Below, in pieces: positions 1 to 10,222 of a DNA stretch of 64,000 nucleotides. The position numbers and the translations under genes were made by a program. Source of the stretch: Elmis aenea (taxonomy: Eukaryota; Arthropoda; Insecta; Coleoptera; Elmidae). The notes under the pieces are model-generated. The model was not told the origin of the DNA and did no database searches. It saw nothing but the letters and a program-made list of their open reading frames with translations. Within the stretch, counting starts at the first letter, position 1. Each line of letters starts with the position of its first letter. The DNA lies in contig OX393579.1 in assembly GCA_947652605.1 (NCBI GenBank), positions 310,001-374,000 on the forward strand, in the 5' to 3' direction.

Positions 1-387
1 CAGTTAACGTTCAGATCTCACTTTGTGCGTGAGTTACTAAACAAAAGTAAACAATTTTTCTATAATGAACAAATACGATATTAGCTCGAAAGATTCGTCG
101 TGATCAATCTCTCACTAAAAAAAAACAACAACTAATAATAAGCAATGTGATTATTTAGATATAAACAATTGGAGTAGTTTATAGCAGCTCATACTCGTGA
201 TATAAAATATAACTTTTAGTATAAAAGACAGTGTGAAAATAATAATTTTTTAAGGTGTTTAATTTTACGTGGGTAGTCTGCTTTACTTTAAGAGGTGCAA
301 AGGTGTCACTTTTGGCATACGTGTTAAATAAATAGAAACTTAATTGCCAAATTCGTATAGTCTATTTAAATATTACACCGTGACAAA
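1..387 (+). promoter_or_regulatory. Upstream region / probable 5' UTR of the 995-residue ORF
   Basis: AT-rich sequence directly before the first ATG at 388, with no long ORF. The start context there is ACAAAATGCC, reasonable for an insect. I see no TATA or initiator motif I would defend. It probably holds leader sequence and perhaps the promoter, but the transcription start cannot be fixed from sequence. Confidence 0.35.
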
Positions 388-3375
388 ATGCCGCTGGGAT
401 ATTACGGTAGCCCCTCTCTGTCGAGTTATTCCACCCCTTATCTGACGGGTCCATATGCAAATCACTCGTCGATAATTGCTTCAAATTACAGTCGATCGTT
501 ACCTTTGTATTCCAAACCAATTCCTAGATTTCGTGGCTTTACTCCACATCTAGCAACTATAAGTGAAGCGCAACTGGTAAGACCCTTAGTTAGGCTAAAC
601 TCGCCCAAGTTGGTATTCCATTCTTCGCCCAAATTCAAAATGCCAAGACCAATCTCAATAAATACGGCAGACATTGATGTTTCCGTAAACAGATACAAAA
701 AATTCGAGAGACCTTCACGCTCCCCTATAAAAGAAGAAATAAGATCCAGGTCGCGCGATAAGATTGACGCAAAATCACCGAGTCCTGTTAAAGTGGATAG
801 TGAAGATGATCTTGCATCGAAATCTCCAATTAAAAGGGACAGAGCCATCGTCCGTTTACACACTATCCACGAAAAGAAAAATTCTCTTAAAGGAAATATT
901 AAGCAGCCCAAATGGAGAGACAATTTTGATCCTGCTGAATTAAAAATTGAAGAAAACAGACCTCAGAAAAGTCCTGCAGAGAAATTAATCGAAAAACATA
1001 TAATAAAAGACAAGTCTGAAGAAGAGACATTGAGACTGATCGTGCAAGAACACAAAGAAAACAGCTCGGAAAGTGACGGACATGAAATGCAAAAATCTCC
1101 TAGTTTTCACGATATTTGTAGAAGTATATCGTCTGATACCATTAACGAAGATTTAAATCCCGGCCAACCAGAAATGGTCAAAAGAAAACAAAGTCGAAAA
1201 TATTCTAGCGAAAATATTCTCAAACAAATTAAACGCAGTTCTGCAGAAATATTACAAGAAAATGTGATACTTTTAGATAAATTACTTAGCGAAGAAAGGC
1301 TAGATAAAACGATACCGGTTAGCGAAAACACGGAAATGAACAACAACTATATTAACGAAGACGAATCCGTTTTAGAACATAAACGCGGCAGTGTGAAGCG
1401 AAAGAAAAGAGTATCAAAGAAAAAGTCTAGCGAATCTTTAATATTAGAGCCCGATGAAATTGTAACGACGTTACAAAGAAGATTAACACAAAAGAAAATT
1501 AAAAGGACTTTAACTGATAGTAGTATACAAAGCGAAACTTCTAATCAAACAGATACAGATGTGGAACATGCGTATCAAGAAGCAATTAGGGATATCTCGC
1601 AAGTCGAAGTAGAAGAAATCAAAATCAAACCTAAACCCGTAATAACAGCGACCGTTGACGTTGAAAGTACTAAACCAAATCTTAAAATCATCGTGGATGA
1701 CATCCAAGTCGAAGAAATAAAACCAGTAACGAAACAACCGGCGAAGAAATTTAAAGTGAATGTTACCGTAGAAACAACCGAAGATGATAAAGCTTATAAC
1801 ATGAGAGCCAGTTTAAAACAAAATGAAGACCCAAAAACTGATAACAAAATCGACGACTTTATATTCCCCTATAAATATAAAAGTGAAGTAGATATGATAA
1901 AAAAAAATATAAAGGAAAAAGATTTGATAAACGAGAATACAATCGAAGCAGTACCAAATGTTGAAAAAGAAAACACTACAAATGTTAAAAAATTAACCGA
2001 AATAAGTACAATTTTGGACAATGAGTTATTAAAAACAGAGATAGATGATAAGAAGACTAAAGATGTAGACCCACTTCCTGCACAAAATTTTATATTAAGA
2101 AAAAATAACAGTCTTAGTAAAATTGGCGATCAGCATACAGCACATGTAAGTGAATCTTCTAGTGTGACACCAAATGAACTTTGTACTGATAAGCCTTTAA
2201 ATAATGTAGAACAAAACAGTGTAGAAGCTAACGTTAAATTAAAACCTAATGAAGAAATTACAACAAACATTGTTGAAATGTTAACCGTCTCGAATCAGCA
2301 AAAAAACAAATCCACTGAACAGTTAAAATCACAGGAAATTAATACTAATCTCAAAGTAACAAAAGCATTTTTACAAAACGAAATTAAATCTGTAGAAACA
2401 AATAATAAACAGAATCATCAGCGGATTTTAAAAAAAGGTATCGTGCAAATGCCCAAAACCAAAGAACCAGTGGTATCGAATATATTAACGAAAAATAATA
2501 ACGCACATTCATTTAATGTTGCTGAGGAGAAAGAAAAACAAAACGTTATTGAAAATTTAAAGTCGAACAGCATACAAAAGTCCAAAACGATCATAGAAAA
2601 AACAGAACCACAAATGCCTCCAACAGACGAAGACCAAGGAACGGTAAACTTTTGGGATATCATTGGTTCACGTGAAAGTGTGTACCATGGAAATCGGAAA
2701 ATGTTCCTTCTAGAAAAGAAAAGTGTCCACTCATCTGCGTTTATCACGGAAGCACAACCCACTGTAGGAACAAAAGTACAAAAGGACTCGATTAAAACGA
2801 TATTACAGGAGGAAAAACCACCCGAGACTGAATCGAAAGAAAATATAACCACCAGCGATGATGAAAATTCGAAAAACGAAAACATTGCCCAGGAAGAAAC
2901 TGAGAGGGGCAGGTTAATATCTAAACGATCACTAGTGGTCAAAGCCAATGCACCGGATCCAGATCTTCAAGTGTTTTTAGTACCGGAAGAACCTTCGCTA
3001 CAACTTGAAGCGGAAGCTCAACCTTCTTCAGATGCTTTCGTACCTTTACAATCGAATCGTTTGTCTCAGTGGATGCATCCATTTAAAAAACCAGAACAGT
3101 TTGATGTCTGCCCAATAGAAATCTTTGCTACGCCAAAAGCTATTAGACACCGACATATCCCTCGACCCAGACATCCTCAACCCCAACCCTTGATCAAAGA
3201 ATCCGATTCGGAAAGTAGTTCTGAAGAAAGTGACGAGACCTCTGATGAAAGCAGTAGCTCCGAAGACGACATCAACACAACTTCCGGTAAAATTGGAGCA
3301 AGTACGTCATCAAATGATTCTGGATTTGTTTCGTCGGCACCTGGTAGCCCATTAAACCATAGACACAAGGGTTAG
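388..3375 (+). CDS. Large intrinsically disordered protein, 995 aa, family not recognised
   Basis: One uninterrupted ORF of 995 codons. The N-terminus (about residues 1-110) is rich in Tyr, Pro, Ser and Arg. The middle (about 110-740) is Lys/Glu/Asn-rich with many short SP and RxxS sites, as expected of a disordered, phosphorylated protein. Two stretches look more constrained: one beginning NFWDIIGSRESVY near residue 753, and one around CPIEIFATPKAIRHRHIPRP near residue 907. The tail has an acidic Ser/Glu/Asp run and then SSNDSGFVSSAPGSP. I see no signal peptide, membrane segment or known catalytic motif, and I do not assign a function. The TAG stop is embedded in a possible splice donor (AAGG|GTTAGA). 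That donor would be phase 1 and would match the first visible PKC delta exon at 15113, so a long alternative PKC delta 5' exon is possible. A stand-alone gene remains the simpler reading. Confidence 0.82.
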   Translation: MPLGYYGSPSLSSYSTPYLTGPYANHSSIIASNYSRSLPLYSKPIPRFRGFTPHLATISEAQLVRPLVRLNSPKLVFHSSPKFKMPRPISINTADIDVSVNRYKKFERPSRSPIKEEIRSRSRDKIDAKSPSPVKVDSEDDLASKSPIKRDRAIVRLHTIHEKKNSLKGNIKQPKWRDNFDPAELKIEENRPQKSPAEKLIEKHIIKDKSEEETLRLIVQEHKENSSESDGHEMQKSPSFHDICRSISSDTINEDLNPGQPEMVKRKQSRKYSSENILKQIKRSSAEILQENVILLDKLLSEERLDKTIPVSENTEMNNNYINEDESVLEHKRGSVKRKKRVSKKKSSESLILEPDEIVTTLQRRLTQKKIKRTLTDSSIQSETSNQTDTDVEHAYQEAIRDISQVEVEEIKIKPKPVITATVDVESTKPNLKIIVDDIQVEEIKPVTKQPAKKFKVNVTVETTEDDKAYNMRASLKQNEDPKTDNKIDDFIFPYKYKSEVDMIKKNIKEKDLINENTIEAVPNVEKENTTNVKKLTEISTILDNELLKTEIDDKKTKDVDPLPAQNFILRKNNSLSKIGDQHTAHVSESSSVTPNELCTDKPLNNVEQNSVEANVKLKPNEEITTNIVEMLTVSNQQKNKSTEQLKSQEINTNLKVTKAFLQNEIKSVETNNKQNHQRILKKGIVQMPKTKEPVVSNILTKNNNAHSFNVAEEKEKQNVIENLKSNSIQKSKTIIEKTEPQMPPTDEDQGTVNFWDIIGSRESVYHGNRKMFLLEKKSVHSSAFITEAQPTVGTKVQKDSIKTILQEEKPPETESKENITTSDDENSKNENIAQEETERGRLISKRSLVVKANAPDPDLQVFLVPEEPSLQLEAEAQPSSDAFVPLQSNRLSQWMHPFKKPEQFDVCPIEIFATPKAIRHRHIPRPRHPQPQPLIKESDSESSSEESDETSDESSSSEDDINTTSGKIGASTSSNDSGFVSSAPGSPLNHRHKG

Positions 3376-3496
3376 ATCATATGATTATGTTTTTGATTAA
3401 TTTTTAAAAAGTAAAAATTGCACGACCTAAGAGTATTACACTTAAAATTCCATAACAATTTTACAATACTAAAAAAATATTTTAAAACATAAATGA

Positions 3497-3506
3497 AATA
3501 AATAAA
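3497..3506 (+). promoter_or_regulatory. Overlapping AATAAA polyadenylation signals
   Basis: Two overlapping AATAAA hexamers about 120 bp after the stop of the 995-residue ORF, in AT-rich sequence. They are the first plausible 3' end for that gene. Further AATAAA copies follow, so the real site could lie downstream. Confidence 0.5.
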
Positions 3507-6500
3507 TAGCTAAGGGCTATTTATTTATAATTACTGTATTTTGATGTCAATGGTTTTTAGTTCCTGCCTATAGTTTTGGTTTGTGGCGATTCAGTGCAAA
3601 TTAAATAAAATACTCTTTGGTAACTGAATACCATTTGTTTTTACAATTATCCAATTGTAAAACAAGTAATATGGCTTATTGCATGTTTTAATAGCAATAT
3701 TTTAACCATTGGGCAAATATGGGTGTCGTAGAAATATTTTTTTAATCACATCAGAAAATCTTCCATTCGTTTTTTACGACAATACAACAGTATTTTTTAA
3801 ATAAAAGCCTTACCAAATATTATAACCATACATAAGGTAGATGATAATAACATATACTAATATGCACACTTTCTAATACCGATGATAATAAACTGAGAGT
3901 TATTTTTATAAAATGCTATAAAGTAATATTTGAAGAATAAATAACCCCATTTAAATATAATTAGCTAATTAATATTAAATATATTTTTGGTGTGGTCTTT
4001 TATTGGTGTTATTATAATTGAATCGAACGTAGTTTAACGACAATAATTGATTCGAGCGTTTAAAATTGGCACGATACAGGATATTAATGATGTAAATATG
4101 ACTGAATTTACAAATTGTAATAAGTATTAAAATGTGCTACTGTAACTTGGAAAACTAAACAAATGTGTTAATAAATATTCATTCAAAATATATCAAAAAC
4201 TTGCATTTTATCTACGCTAGGGCGAGAACGAATCAAATTAAAAAACTTTATAATTACATATTGAATTTGTGCAGTATTGGTGATTTTAAATTATCGAATT
4301 TTGTGTCTATATTCGAGTACGTTAAGACACAATTAAAATTTTAATCAATTTATTGCCCGTTTTAATTTAAACTTATTCCTTATAAAATAAAACCGCAAAC
4401 AATGGAAAAGATATTTAAAATTAGTATACATTGAAAATTCGAGGTTTTTAAACTACAAAGTCATGTTTTGTTTTACAAAATATATGAACTTAATCGTTGT
4501 TATAATTGCAAACGAGACATGATAGATAATTTAAAAAAAGTACAAACAAGAATATCTAAATTTATTGACTTGATAAACTAAGTTAGTTTGCCAAGAATTT
4601 TTGGAGCAGAAAAAAATTGTAATTTTTTGGAGGATAGACTCGTGTTGTTTAAAAAACAGTTTCTGAACGATACCGTTTTTATTGTATTTATGTTTAAATA
4701 TACAGGCATTAGTAATCAATTTAAAAATCAGTTTCAATTAATTTTATGCTGCACCGTTCATGGCGATACTTATTTAATTACCGTTTTCATTCATATACCT
4801 TCAATTGTAAATATATTTGAAGATCATTAACCTTTTGTGGACTTTACATCTTAAAAAGTAATTAACCTAGCAACAAAATTTTGAGTAAAGTATTCGCAAA
4901 TAATGGGGCCTCCTTCGGGCTTAAGACATGTTAATATTAGCGAGGTTTAAAATTGAATAACGCACGTGTTGAGTCACAAATCTAAATGAGAAAAACAAAA
5001 CAGGCGACCAGAGGTAAAACACTAAAAATAAATCGCACTTTGAAATCCATTTGATAAATACCTACAATCAATTAATACGACGTATTTCCGCCGTTATTAA
5101 TTAAAACCGGCGCATTATACTGCAGTAAAAATAAATATTTTAGATAATGTAATCTTCAGAACTGTCGTTATTTTTAATAAGCTTGAATGATTTACATATT
5201 ATCAGAATTTCAACCTCTCTTTATTCATGATTTTCATTGCAGTGTGCAGATGTACCTAGACAAAGATAATAATATGCAGAACGTACTGTTGACATAATAA
5301 ATTACTTTCAAACCTTAAAATTGAACGTCTTACGAGAATATAAGCCGTTTATTTCGAGTTTCTAAGCGTGGTTTATGAATCATAAGTTGTTTTGCGCGGT
5401 TGTTAATTTGGCATGAAAATGAAACCTAAATAATGAAAATATTTGATAACAGTAAGTTATTACTGTAACGTATGGGAAGAACATTAAAAAAATGTTTACA
5501 AACTTAAACTGTTTTAGTTTTTGATCGTTTAATTTTGACTTTTAACGTGTTAGGTTATTAAGAGTTTTATTTTCTTTGCAACAAATCTTTTTTGTTCAGT
5601 CGTAAGTTTTGTCTAATCAAACATGTGCCTATATAAATTTAAGCTAGGACGTCAAGGGCAAGTTGGCTAAAAAAAAAAATTTTAACGACCTGATTTTAGA
5701 AGCGTAATATTTACAGAGGTTAATCTAATAGTGTAATAAAATATATACTAACACAATTGCGTATATCCACATTTTAAATTTAAGCTGAAGCTCAAAAACA
5801 TGTAAGTTTTTAAATGATTTAAAGTTAAATTCGGTATTAAATTAAAGTAACTTTATTGGTGGTTTTTCTTGGCAAAGTCCTGAGGTAACAATGGATTTTA
5901 CAAATGTCAGTTAGCTTTAATTTTTTTGTAGTTTTATTTCTAGATCGTGGACTTATTTGCTAAAATTTTACCAAGTTCTTGGTTACGTAATAAGCATTTT
6001 TATGCCAAAATTTCATTGAATTTTACTGGAAACAGCATACTCACAAATACACACAGATACTTTTAAATATGCTTTTTTCAATTAAATAATTTATGGCGCC
6101 AGATAAAGAACAATTCAGTTTTTACAATGAACTCTGAAAAACTATTGTAATAATGTTTTATTAATTTTAAAATTATGTAATAAACAAGGCAACTACTATT
6201 CTAAAATAATTAGGTACCTAATTTTAAAATTTCAAATGTGGTGCAACAAGTTAACTGAAAGTTGAATTACAATTTTTGAGTGTCACTGAAAGTTTTTGTT
6301 TATTTCTTGAATTTATTTGCATGGCGGCTGTTCAGGTAGTGTATGTTAATTTGATGTTATTTATAAATTCATGTATTGCATAAGGCATGCATGAAGTCAA
6401 AGTGCTTTTGCAACGAACGTTAAATTTTTAAATATGCTGTTATATTACAGAGATTATTTAGTTGGTATTTAATTTAATGTAAACAAAAAAGCGATGTTCG

Positions 6501-7279
6501 TGTGTTATAAAATGGTATTTTGCAGTGAAATTAGCTCGTGTTTGTAAATAAACTTCGTGTTCTTGAAATTGTAGCGAATTTATTATTTTAGAATTATTTT
6601 TTTTAAATTATGATGCGTTAGAATGACATTGTTTATAATTTTATCTAAATTTTTCATCACGCATAGTTCATAATGATTTACTAAGTGCACTGAATTGGAT
6701 ATTTCAAAACATTCAAAAATTGCTTTTTTAGGATAGGCATTTAATCCTTTCCAATGTGAAAAAATTATCAAGATCCTGCTGTTAATTTAACCAAATGATA
6801 TATGTACTATTAAATAGATTAAAGTGTGAGAAAAACATAATGTTAACAACAGGGCCAGTTACTAAATAAATTATGAACTGTGTAAAATGTTGTTGATAGC
6901 TAAATGAACAACTGTTTTTGACTACTAGTGCTCCAACCAAAATAAATCTGATGATTAGTGTTGTCATTCTACATAATATAACTATGTGCAACTGGCATCA
7001 TCCAAACACAACCTTGATGCATTAGTACTAAGTGATTGACAAGTAAATTTATTCGATTTATTTAGATAGATAGCCCTGAACTTATAAAATTAAATTAAAC
7101 CACTGCTGAAAGTGCATTAGTATATTTTGCATTATTGACAACAAATAAATGAACTTAGTCTTAGAAGCAGATATAAATTACTAAAAATTTAGCAAAAGCT
7201 TAGCAATGTTTTCAATTATAGTTTAAAGTAATTTATTTATGATATATTTGTGATAGTTACATAAAATTAAAAAGAAAAC
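3507..7279. other. AT-rich non-coding stretch
   Basis: About 3.8 kb of AT-rich DNA without a convincing exon. The short ORFs here (for example 4588-4830 and 6583-6771) have no recognisable protein pattern. I looked for the missing amino-terminal C1/C2 exons of PKC delta and did not see them. It may be 3' UTR, intergenic DNA or PKC delta intron. Confidence 0.5.
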
Positions 7280-7312
7280 CCCAGTAGCACAAAATATTGG
7301 GCCAATATTGGC
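7280..7312 (+). repeat. Left terminal inverted repeat of the CMC transposon
   Basis: This 33-bp terminus starts CCCAGTAGCAC and runs into CCAATATTGG. It pairs with 13953-13987 in inverted orientation with a one-base indel and a few mismatches. AAC lies directly outside. Confidence 0.75.
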
Positions 7313-7471
7313 TAAAAATTGACATACAATACTGGGAAAATATAGATTTGTCAACATTTTTAAATATTGGTGCAATATTTTAAATTAATATTAATCCAAT
7401 AACATTTTTTATAAAGGATATATATTATTAAATAATATTAGATTAATATACCGTATCAATATTGGTGAAAT

Positions 7472-7495
7472 GTATACTATACATGTATAGTATAC
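7472..7495. repeat. 24-bp perfect palindrome near the left transposon end
   Basis: The half site GTATACTATACA is followed directly by its exact reverse complement, about 190 bp inside the left terminus. It could be a transposase or host-factor site, or simply an AT-rich cruciform. Function unknown. Confidence 0.6.
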
Positions 7496-7733
7496 AGTAT
7501 ACACAATTAAAACTATATTTAACCAATATTATTCACCCTGCTTGGTACAATGTAACATATGCACAAATCTCCTTTATGTTTTTATGGTTTAGAAATGTTA
7601 ATATCCAATAAAAATCCAGTAAAGCTGTATAAATGGTTTATTTATCATATAGTTTACATGTCTCAAATTTAATTGATGCTGTAATTTACTTTCACTAATA
7701 AATGTGAAATTATAAAATATACCACTTTCTTAA

Positions 7734-8324
7734 CACGTTCACGACGACACGTAATCTAGGTGGCATGCCCTAGAGCCGAAAACATTTTTTTGTGCAATTA
7801 TTAATTAAAATTAGTTTTTTTTTTAAATGATGCATTTTGGTGATCAAATTATTGTTTTTTCTTAACTTTCGACCTTTTTTATTGTGTACCACCGGTGGTA
7901 CACGACGGCTCCAGTGAATTATTATCGTTAAAGCAATGGTGTACCACCGGTGGACACAAGAGTAAATCGCTAGTGTTATGTTATTTTGTTGGCAGTAATA
8001 TAGTTTAGAAGGCAACACGGTAAGTTGGTATTACTCGCGCATGTCCAGTGTTCGCAAAAATAGCCAAAACATGGGTTCCAGAACAAAAAAAATTATTTCT
8101 TTGGTTTGTAAAATCCACAATTATGGCCGAGTGCGCAACCGGTGGTACATTAATTAGCATACACCATTCCTATAACCGTATACCGAATATTGAAGACATT
8201 CGTGAAAAACGGGAGATTTTATTTTGCGTAGCAGTGCGGAAAACAAATGTACCACGGGTGGCCACCAACGGCTACAAGTGAAATACGCAATGTACCACCG
8301 GTGTACCACGTCGTCGTGAACGTG
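7734..8324. mobile_element. piggyBac-like MITE, 591 bp, nested in the CMC transposon
   Basis: The ends are perfect 15-bp inverted repeats, CACGTTCACGACGAC, each flanked by TTAA (7730-7733 and 8325-8328). TTAA is the target duplication of the piggyBac superfamily. The interior has no transposase ORF. It carries five versions of a palindromic motif whose best copy (7884-7903) is GTGTACCACCGGTGGTACAC; others lie near 7939-7957, 8136-8149, 8249-8264 and 8291-8308. These look like subterminal binding repeats. The element ends 31 bp from the DUF4806 stop codon and so may supply that gene's 3' UTR. Confidence 0.82.
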
Positions 8325-8355
8325 TTAATTCCGGAAAATAGGGGCTAAATATTAT

Positions 8356-9419
8356 TTAATCACTCTCTCTCACTATTTCACCATCATGCAATCTTTTCTT
8401 TCTTCCTCCATCTCTGTCTGCAGCAGTTGCCAAAACTAGCCCTATGGCTTTGAATATATTTGTATCAGTAGCAGTTTTATGTCGTATACGAACAGCATCT
8501 TAAAAATAAACAATAATATAATTACAAATACAAAATATCGACATTGTTTTACCTATCACGACGGAACATAACTTGAGCGAAGAAAAATTTTTTTTCCCCT
8601 TTTTTCCTTTACTGGAATATTGGATTGCTAACTGTTTGGTGAACAATTTTTTTATAATGTTAAGTACCACTTTGTGTTCGGTTTCGCCCCCCACCAAAGA
8701 AAGTTCATTTGCCTAAAATTTAGAATAATGTAAAAAACAAACACCAAAGCAAAACTAATAATGTACATTAACACCATATTTACCAATTTTTGCTTCTTTG
8801 TCTGATCTTCTAGTACATTTTCGATGTTTGTTACATCATCTGCAGTATTCAAGGGAAGGCTAAACGGTGATTCTGCTAATACTGATAGATGTCGATCACC
8901 TGCCACTAATTTATCTAACAATGCTTTTAAGGATGTTATATCTTTTTTTATAATAACTTGATTTATCTTTATTTCTTCCAACTCCTCCAGTATTCTCAGC
9001 ATACAGTTTTCTACACCAAATGTTTTCTTGTTATAAACAAATTATGAACAGAATAAAACCTTAAACAATTTACCTGGTACAGATGCATTTTTCTTGTCTT
9101 CATTTACCAGATCGACTGACATTGGTTCTTCATCCTGTTTACTTTCTTCGCCACTGTCCTCTGTCACAGAGGACGCAAACTGGAATTTTTTGCACAAATG
9201 TTCTGCTTCTTTAACAGTGTAAACAGTTTTTTTAAATGTTGCTGGGCTTTCCTTCCAATTCCCTTTGGTGGTAGGTTTTTCACAAGCATCAACCATTTGT
9301 TTGATTTTTGTTTTATTTGTAATATGAGTTGGCCAAACATATAGGGTTTTGACTTTATTGCCCCACGATGAGGGGACATAATCGACACAATTGCTCCAAA
9401 AAATAATGTCCCAAGACAT
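8356..9419 (-). CDS. DUF4806 accessory protein of the transposon, 291 aa, four exons
   Basis: Exons are complement(9074-9419, 8784-9010, 8553-8712, 8356-8498). Donors are GTAAAT, GTAAAT and GTAAAA, and the introns are only 54-71 bp. The joined frame runs from MSWDIIFW to a TAA stop (876 nt). The N-terminal part has the VPSSW and LYVWP tryptophan motifs found at the start of many insect DUF4806 proteins, followed by a charged linker. The C-terminal half matches the DUF4806 pattern: an amphipathic EELEEIKI helix, SPFSLPLNT, GKKGKKNFSSLKL, and a basic end with ATAADRDGGRKKRLHDGE. DUF4806 proteins often accompany this transposase type, but their role is unknown. Same strand as the transposase, about 0.8 kb downstream of it. 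The alternative start 48 bases upstream (MFVIFGLF) is less likely. The frame looks intact. Confidence 0.83.
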
Positions 9420-9943
9420 TTTTCTACAAATATGTTTCTTCAGAAATAAACCAAAAATTACAAACACAACCTTTACCTTTTTGTTCCACTTTTGGTAATA
9501 CCAAAAAAAGCAGTAATTGGCACCTGTTCAATCTTAAATAGATATTAATGTTCGTAATTAATAAAATTGTACACATCAATCATACAAAGGAACACATGTA
9601 ACATCTAAGTATAGTAAATATTATTTGGTACCCATTAATTTTGTGTCTAAAAAAGCTAGACCAGGTAATACAAAAACAAAATTCAATGACAAATTAAATA
9701 CAGTAGCAATCATAGAAATCTACTCAGATATTGTTTTCACCATTCTAATTTATTTTAATAAGATGAAGAATAATTATGTAGACTTAAATTCAAACTAAAA
9801 CTTACTTCATTGCACTTCAAATTCATCCTATTGGACATCAAATTCAACCTTTTATTGAAAAATTAGAAGTGTATAATTCAACGATTATTACTCCTATTAT
9901 TTGAATAATATTTAAAAATTTGGAAAAATATAACAAAGAAGCG

Positions 9944-10027
9944 AAAAGTTGAATTTGATTTTCAAAAGGGTGGATTTGATTTGCCAAAGGTTGAATTTGA
10001 TTTGCAAAAAGTTGAATTTGAAGTACA
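9944..10027. repeat. Minisatellite, about four 21-bp units
   Basis: Four degenerate copies of a unit like AAAGTTGAATTTGATTTGC lie between the two transposon genes. On the minus strand they can be read as a repeated NQIQ(P/L)-type peptide, but there is no supporting gene structure. Confidence 0.7.
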
Positions 10028-10222
10028 AACCCTCTAAATTTTATAAACAAATGACGTCTAAATCTATAGTTTGAATAACGACAGGATCTTACACATACAT
10101 TTTAATATAGGTATATTACAAATGTTGAGAATAATATTATATTTTGCAAAAATTTGGATTAATAATAATGCTACAAAAACTCTATATTACTTTAATTTAA
10201 AAAACTAAAACAATTTGTTAAA

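Noticed and set aside
486..923. Minus-strand ORF of 145 codons
   Set aside because: It lies fully inside the 995-codon plus-strand ORF and shows no domain; the same holds for the other minus-strand ORFs at 1107-3368.
8048..8281. 77-codon ORF, possible transposase remnant
   Set aside because: It is inside the non-coding piggyBac-like MITE and includes the palindromic repeats; no transposase motif.
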